The notes beneath the pieces were generated by a model. The model was not told the DNA's origin. It saw nothing but the letters and a program-made list of their open reading frames with translations, and did no database searches. The position numbers were made by a program, and so were the translations under genes. This document shows, piece by piece, positions 59,975 through 64,000 of a stretch of 64,000 nucleotides of DNA; position 1 is the stretch's first letter; each line of letters starts with the position of its first letter. This DNA comes from Marinirhabdus sp050859505 (GTDB lineage: Bacteria > Bacteroidota > Bacteroidia > Flavobacteriales > Flavobacteriaceae), in NCBI RefSeq assembly GCF_050859505.1, contig NZ_CP193934.1, positions 186,001 through 250,000 of the forward strand. Reading direction: 5' to 3'.

Positions 59975-61489
59975 ATGAATAAAAAAGTGCTTCTTTTAAT
60001 CCTTGATGGCTGGGGAATAACTCAAAACCCAGACGTTTCTGCTATCGCGCTGGCCAAAACTCCTTTTATTGATCGTATTTCAGAAAAGTACCCAACAGCG
60101 CAATTATTAACGCACGGGGCAAATGTGGGCCTGCCCGACGGCCAAATGGGGAATAGCGAAGTGGGGCATATTAACTTAGGAGCTGGACGTATTGTGTACC
60201 AGGACCTGGCTAAAGTTAATTTGGCGTTAGAAAAAGATACTTTAAAAAATGAAGTGGTGTTGCAAAAAGCTTTTACCTATGCCAAAACCAACCACAAGAA
60301 AGTACATTTTGTAGGTTTGGTAAGCAAAGGTGGCGTTCATTCTCACCTAAATCACCTTAAAGGATTACTTTCTGCCGCTGCAGAAAATGAACTGGAAAAT
60401 GTATTTGTTCACGCTTTTACCGATGGTCGCGATGTAGATCCAAAAAGTGCCGTAAATGATGTAGCAGAATTGGAAGAACACCTGTCAAAAACCACAGGAA
60501 AATTAGCTTCAGTACTAGGAAGGTATTTTGCAATGGATCGTGACAAACGCTGGAAACGTACTGCAAAAGCGTATGATTTGTTGGTAAACGGAAATGGAAC
60601 TTCTTCCACAAACGCCCTAGAAAGTATAAAAGAAAGTTATAAAAACGGAGTAACCGATGAGTTTATAGAACCTATCGTTCTTACTGAAGGAAACAAACCC
60701 ATTGCGATTATTGAAAAAGACGATGTGGTTATTTTCTTCAACTTTAGAACCGATCGTGGTCGCCAACTCACCGAAGTACTCACCCAGGAAAATTACGAAG
60801 AGTTTGGGATGCATAGAATTCCTTTATATTTTGTAACCTTAACCAACTACGACCATAGCTTTAAAAATATTAAAGTGGTTTTCAACAAAGAGGATCTTAA
60901 AGATACCTTAGGCGAAACGCTTTCCAAACACGGAAAAACACAAATTCGCATTGCCGAAACCGAGAAGTACCCACACGTTACCTTTTTCTTTAACGGCGGA
61001 AGGGAGATACCTTTTGAAGGTGAAAAGCGAATTTTATGTCCATCGCCCAAAGTGGCTACCTACGATCTTCAGCCAGAAATGAGTGCCTATGAGCTTCGGG
61101 ATAAACTAATTCCAGAGATCAATTCACAATCGGCAGATTTTATCTGTTTAAATTTCGCCAATCCAGATATGGTGGGACATACAGGTGTGCTTTCGGCAGC
61201 TATTAAAGCGTGTGAAATTGTAGATGCCTGTGCAAAAGGGATTGTAGAAGCCGCACTCAAAAATGGCTACACAACTTTGGTGCTTGCAGACCATGGCAAC
61301 AGTGAAACCATGCGTAATCCAGACGGCTCCCCAAATACAGCACACACTACCAATCCTGTTCCCTTGATTTTGGTAGACAAAGAAATAAAAAAAATTAATT
61401 CGGGTGTTTTAGCTAACATTGCTCCAACAATTTTAGAGTTAATGGGCGTTCCACAACCCGAAGCTATGACACAAAAATCCTTACTTTAA
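59975..61489 (+). CDS. gpmI: 2,3-bisphosphoglycerate-independent phosphoglycerate mutase
   Basis: Manganese-dependent mutase of glycolysis, interconverting 3- and 2-phosphoglycerate. 504 aa, standard. The alkaline-phosphatase-like core shows LLLILDGWGI (Asp11), GQMGNSEVGHINLGAGR with phospho-acceptor Ser61, AFTDGRDVDPKSA, and the metal site VLADHGNSETM. The start is fixed by LLILDGWG at residue 7, as in homologues; a TAnnTTTG box lies just 4 bp upstream. The thioredoxin-like lipoprotein gene follows after 11 bp. Confidence 0.97.
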   Translation: MNKKVLLLILDGWGITQNPDVSAIALAKTPFIDRISEKYPTAQLLTHGANVGLPDGQMGNSEVGHINLGAGRIVYQDLAKVNLALEKDTLKNEVVLQKAFTYAKTNHKKVHFVGLVSKGGVHSHLNHLKGLLSAAAENELENVFVHAFTDGRDVDPKSAVNDVAELEEHLSKTTGKLASVLGRYFAMDRDKRWKRTAKAYDLLVNGNGTSSTNALESIKESYKNGVTDEFIEPIVLTEGNKPIAIIEKDDVVIFFNFRTDRGRQLTEVLTQENYEEFGMHRIPLYFVTLTNYDHSFKNIKVVFNKEDLKDTLGETLSKHGKTQIRIAETEKYPHVTFFFNGGREIPFEGEKRILCPSPKVATYDLQPEMSAYELRDKLIPEINSQSADFICLNFANPDMVGHTGVLSAAIKACEIVDACAKGIVEAALKNGYTTLVLADHGNSETMRNPDGSPNTAHTTNPVPLILVDKEIKKINSGVLANIAPTILELMGVPQPEAMTQKSLL

Positions 61490-61500
61490 AAATTCAGAAT

Positions 61501-62091
61501 ATGAAATACGCCATAACAATACTTTCACTTGTAGTACTTTTTTCTTGTAAAACTTCTACTGAAAAAAATTCAGAAGAGGACCAGGAAGAAGTCATCATAT
61601 ATACACTCGACAAAAAAGTAAACAACGAATTTGAAGATCCCGAAGATGGGGGAATGATGCTCCTTGGAAAGATTAATAAAACCGGTCTTGAAGCCGAACC
61701 TTACAGCAAATGGTTTAAAGAAAGCCAAGCGAATCACACACTGGACACCCGTGTATTGGATAGCATAAAACCGCTTCTGAAGGATGTGACTATTAAAGTG
61801 TTTATGGGCACTTGGTGCGAAGACAGCCAACGTGAGGTTCCTGCTCTCTATAAAATTTTGGATAGCACAGATTTCAATTATAAAAATTTTAGTATTGTAG
61901 CACTTTCCCACGATAAAGACACTCCTATTGGATTGGAAAGAGGATATGCTATTGAGTACGTACCTACCATAATTTTTATGAGGGATGGCGATACTTTAAA
62001 CCGAATTGTAGAGTATGCGCATAAGACTTTGGAGCAGGATATGCTCACCATCTTAAAAGATGAAGCGTATCTTCCTGCCTATTCGAAATAG
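61501..62091 (+). CDS. thioredoxin-like lipoprotein with single active-site cysteine
   Basis: 196 aa. Lipoprotein signal MKYAITILSLVVLFSC with Cys16, an acidic linker (EKNSEEDQEEV), then a thioredoxin fold from about 95: KVFMGTWCEDSQREVPALYK, with Cys106 but Ser109 in place of the second CxxC cysteine, and the cis-Pro in EYVPTIIFMRDGD. A one-cysteine site cannot act as an ordinary disulfide oxidoreductase; it may react with thiols in mixed-disulfide fashion or only bind. 11 bp after gpmI, probably cotranscribed. Confidence 0.85.
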   Translation: MKYAITILSLVVLFSCKTSTEKNSEEDQEEVIIYTLDKKVNNEFEDPEDGGMMLLGKINKTGLEAEPYSKWFKESQANHTLDTRVLDSIKPLLKDVTIKVFMGTWCEDSQREVPALYKILDSTDFNYKNFSIVALSHDKDTPIGLERGYAIEYVPTIIFMRDGDTLNRIVEYAHKTLEQDMLTILKDEAYLPAYSK

Positions 62092-62158
62092 GATGCCTAT
62101 TTTTTATGTAAGCAATCGTCAATCTAAATCTACCATCGTTAATCCTTTATTTTCTTTG

Positions 62159-62166
62159 TATTTTTG
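62159..62166 (+). promoter_or_regulatory. -7 promoter box TATTTTTG for HAD gene
   Basis: Exact TAnnTTTG match 18 bp before ATG 62185; it overlaps an in-frame TTG at 62164, which argues against using that codon. Confidence 0.55.
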
Positions 62167-62184
62167 TCGTCCAATTCAATAGAA

Positions 62185-62580
62185 ATGAACGACACACTTG
62201 CCATCGCTGTAGATTTTGACGGCACGATTGTAGAAGATGCCTACCCACAAATAGGAAAACCGCAACTGTTTGCTTTTGACACGCTCAAAAAATTGCAGGG
62301 AAAAGGGCATCGCTTAATTCTTTGGACCTATAGACACGGACGAGCGCTAGACGAAGCCGTAGCTTTTTGCAAGGAAAACGGAATTATCTTTTACGCCGTC
62401 AACAAAAGTTTTCCCGAAGAAGAATTTGACGAAAAATACAGCCGAAAAATAAATGCAGACCTGTTTATAGACGACCGAAATATTGGCGGACTTGTGGGCT
62501 GGGGAGAAATTTATCAAACTTTATTAGGTGAGGTTGCACCAGCAGTACCTAAAAAGAAAAAAGGCTGGTTTGGAATGTAA
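62185..62580 (+). CDS. small HAD-like phosphatase (BT0820 type)
   Basis: 131-aa haloacid dehalogenase fold protein. Motif I is AVDFDGTIVED (nucleophile Asp10, Asp12), motif II LILWTYRHGRALDEAV, and the acidic motif IV LFIDDRNIGG. No cap domain; the size and features fit the BT0820-like hydrolases of Bacteroidota. Substrate unknown, perhaps a small phosphorylated metabolite. Start MNDTLAIAVDFDG (62185) chosen on promoter position. Confidence 0.87.
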   Translation: MNDTLAIAVDFDGTIVEDAYPQIGKPQLFAFDTLKKLQGKGHRLILWTYRHGRALDEAVAFCKENGIIFYAVNKSFPEEEFDEKYSRKINADLFIDDRNIGGLVGWGEIYQTLLGEVAPAVPKKKKGWFGM

Positions 62581-62674
62581 GAGGTACTAATGATAAAGGG
62601 GTAAGCTGTAGCCAAAATTACAAATGCCCTTGAATTAGTTTAGTTAAAAGTTTTAGAAAAAAGAAAATCGATAC

Positions 62675-63478
62675 ATGATCATATCAAAAACAACCGAAGA
62701 ACTCGTTTTAATGAGGGAAGCTGCTCTGGTGGTTTCAAAAACTTTAGGAATGTTAGCCAAAGAAGTAAAACCAGGCATGACCACCAATAAGTTAAACGAT
62801 ATGGCCGAAGCATTTATTCGCGAACAAGATGCCGTTCCTGGCTTTTTGGGATTATACGATTGTCCTTCCACCCTACTCACCAGCGTAAATGAAGCTGTAG
62901 TACATGGATTACCCACAGATATTCCTTTAAAAGAAGGTGATATTGTGGCTATAGATTGCGGTGCTATAAAGCACGGTTTTTATGGCGATCACGCCTATAC
63001 TTTTGAGGTGGGGGAAGTAGCTCCAGAAACCAAGAAACTTTTAGAAGTAACGAAAAAATCGTTGTATTTGGGCATCGCAGCATTTAAAAATGGCAATCGC
63101 GTGGGAGACATTGGGCATGCCATTCAAAATTATTGCGAGTCGCACGGGTATGGAGTTGTGCGCGAGTTAGTAGGTCATGGGCTGGGAACCAAATTACACG
63201 AAGATCCAGAAATTCCTAATTACGGAAAACGCGGTCGTGGAAAGAAGTTTATCGAAGGCATGACCATTGCCATTGAACCTATGATTAATCTTGGAACCCA
63301 CCACATTCATCAGTTAAAAGATGGTTGGACCATTGTAACACGTGACGGGAAACCAAGTGCTCATTTTGAACACGATGTTGCTTTGGTAGACGGGAAACCT
63401 AAATTGCTTTCTACGTTCGATTATGTGTACGAAGCGCTGGGGATTGTTTGTGATGAAGAAGATGAGTTTAGATTCTAA
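62675..63478 (+). CDS. map: type I methionine aminopeptidase
   Basis: Removes the initiator methionine from nascent proteins. 267 aa. The dinuclear metal ligands are all there: Asp94 (VAIDCGAI), Asp105 (GDHAYTF), His168 (LVGHGLGTKLHEDP), Glu201 (IAIEPMIN) and Glu232 (SAHFEHDVAL); His77 (VVHGLP) contacts substrate. The methyltransferase gene follows after 14 bp. Confidence 0.97.
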   Translation: MIISKTTEELVLMREAALVVSKTLGMLAKEVKPGMTTNKLNDMAEAFIREQDAVPGFLGLYDCPSTLLTSVNEAVVHGLPTDIPLKEGDIVAIDCGAIKHGFYGDHAYTFEVGEVAPETKKLLEVTKKSLYLGIAAFKNGNRVGDIGHAIQNYCESHGYGVVRELVGHGLGTKLHEDPEIPNYGKRGRGKKFIEGMTIAIEPMINLGTHHIHQLKDGWTIVTRDGKPSAHFEHDVALVDGKPKLLSTFDYVYEALGIVCDEEDEFRF

Positions 63479-63492
63479 TTTAGTACCATACT

Positions 63493-64000
63493 TTGAACAA
63501 ACTATTTAAATTTCTTTTAAATCTATTCCCCAGAACGCTGCTCATACGTTTAAGCTACGTGGCACGCCCCTTTGTAGCATTTTTTTTAAGAGGCAATAAC
63601 TATATCGATCCAATAGACGGGAATTCGTATCGGAAATTCCTTCCGTATGGCTATGAGAAAGTTCGTGAAAACGTCTTGGCTCCGGGAACACTGTCGCTGG
63701 AAAGACACCGTTTATTCTGGTTGTACCTCACAAATGAAACCTCTTTTTTTTCTGAAAAACTTCGTGTGCTACATTTTGCTCCAGAACAGGCTTTTCTGAA
63801 ACGATTCAAAAAGCTGAAAAATATCACCTATACCACAACAGATCTCAACTCCCCCATTGCCGATGTAAAAGCAGACATTTGCAACCTTCCGTTTGAAGAT
63901 AACAGCTACGATTTTATTATCTGCAATCACGTGCTGGAGCACATCCCAGATGACACGAAGGCGATGAAAGAAGTGTACAGAGTGTTAACCCCAAACGGAA
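63493..64000 (+). CDS. class I SAM-dependent methyltransferase, 3' end cut by window
   Basis: The open frame from TTG 63493 (NKLFKFLLNLFPRTLL) runs to the window end without a stop, at least 169 codons. It shows SYRKFLPYGYE, the motif I region VLHFAPEQAFLKRFKKL, DLNSPIADVKADICNLPFED (motif II) and ICNHVLEHIPDDTKAMKEVY followed by RVLTPNG, the standard Methyltransf_11 end pattern. TTG is the only plausible start after the map stop, 14 bp away. It probably methylates a small molecule or lipid; no target can be named. Confidence 0.85.
   Translation, partial: MNKLFKFLLNLFPRTLLIRLSYVARPFVAFFLRGNNYIDPIDGNSYRKFLPYGYEKVRENVLAPGTLSLERHRLFWLYLTNETSFFSEKLRVLHFAPEQAFLKRFKKLKNITYTTTDLNSPIADVKADICNLPFEDNSYDFIICNHVLEHIPDDTKAMKEVYRVLTPNG

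Overview
This is a low-GC chromosomal window from a member of the Bacteroidota, almost certainly a (probably marine) Flavobacteriaceae species. The evidence is consistent across the window: two large secreted proteins with type IX secretion (T9SS) C-terminal sorting domains, a T9SS plug protein and a PorT-like protein, a complete Na+-translocating NADH:quinone reductase (nqrA-F), menaquinone methylation (UbiE/MenG), families largely confined to this group (DUF3667, DUF6695, DUF6702), and many starts preceded by the Bacteroidota -7 box TAnnTTTG. There is no prophage, CRISPR array, insertion sequence, rRNA or tRNA gene that I can see; it is mostly core genome.

Layout. 1-2018: the end of a secreted protein, then metK behind a SAM-II-type riboswitch with an enlarged loop. 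2037-6908: a giant secreted subtilisin-like protease. 7131-13666: the nqrABCDEF operon (minus strand), with a four-helix-bundle (S23/IVP-type) gene lying between nqrD and nqrE. 13860-16558: T9SS plug protein and a PLP decarboxylase. 16582-20049: desaturase-aminotransferase-purT operon. 20179-25371: rsmG, a NUDIX enzyme, pruA, a TANGO2/NRDE-DUF6695 pair and apaG. 25377-29475: DUF3667 protein and the TrkH/TrkA potassium system. 29630-36402: ubiE-porT, a TrmH-type methyltransferase, a BamA/TamA-like lipoprotein, class II aldolase and accD. 36559-40629: an LRR T9SS client and a double OmpA protein. 40828-43590: rpsO and pnp. 43713-48952: a lipoprotein/ECF sigma/membrane protein cluster, a hypothetical protein and a LytS/LytTR two-component pair. 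49016-51870: a B12-binding radical SAM protein, then tatA-PAP2. 52049-57416: an envelope cluster of three tandem carboxypeptidase-regulatory-domain paralogues, a DUF6702 protein and an M1 aminopeptidase. 57515-64000: peptidases (pepE, M15, M48), gpmI, a thioredoxin-like lipoprotein, a small HAD phosphatase, map and the start of a methyltransferase gene.

The most unusual signal is not a gene. It is a family of degenerate 7-bp repeat arrays, several of CAGTnnn/nnnCAGT type, that sit exactly at stop codons (nqrD, the S23 gene, rsmG, the NUDIX gene, the ompA-like gene, the M48 gene) or between divergent genes (pruA/NRDE). Around the S23 gene the arrays are inverted and bracket it, so the S23 gene plus arrays looks like a cassette inserted into the otherwise very tight nqr operon. 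At 23143-23203 the same inverted arrangement occurs with no gene inside. This is the best candidate in the window for an undescribed element.
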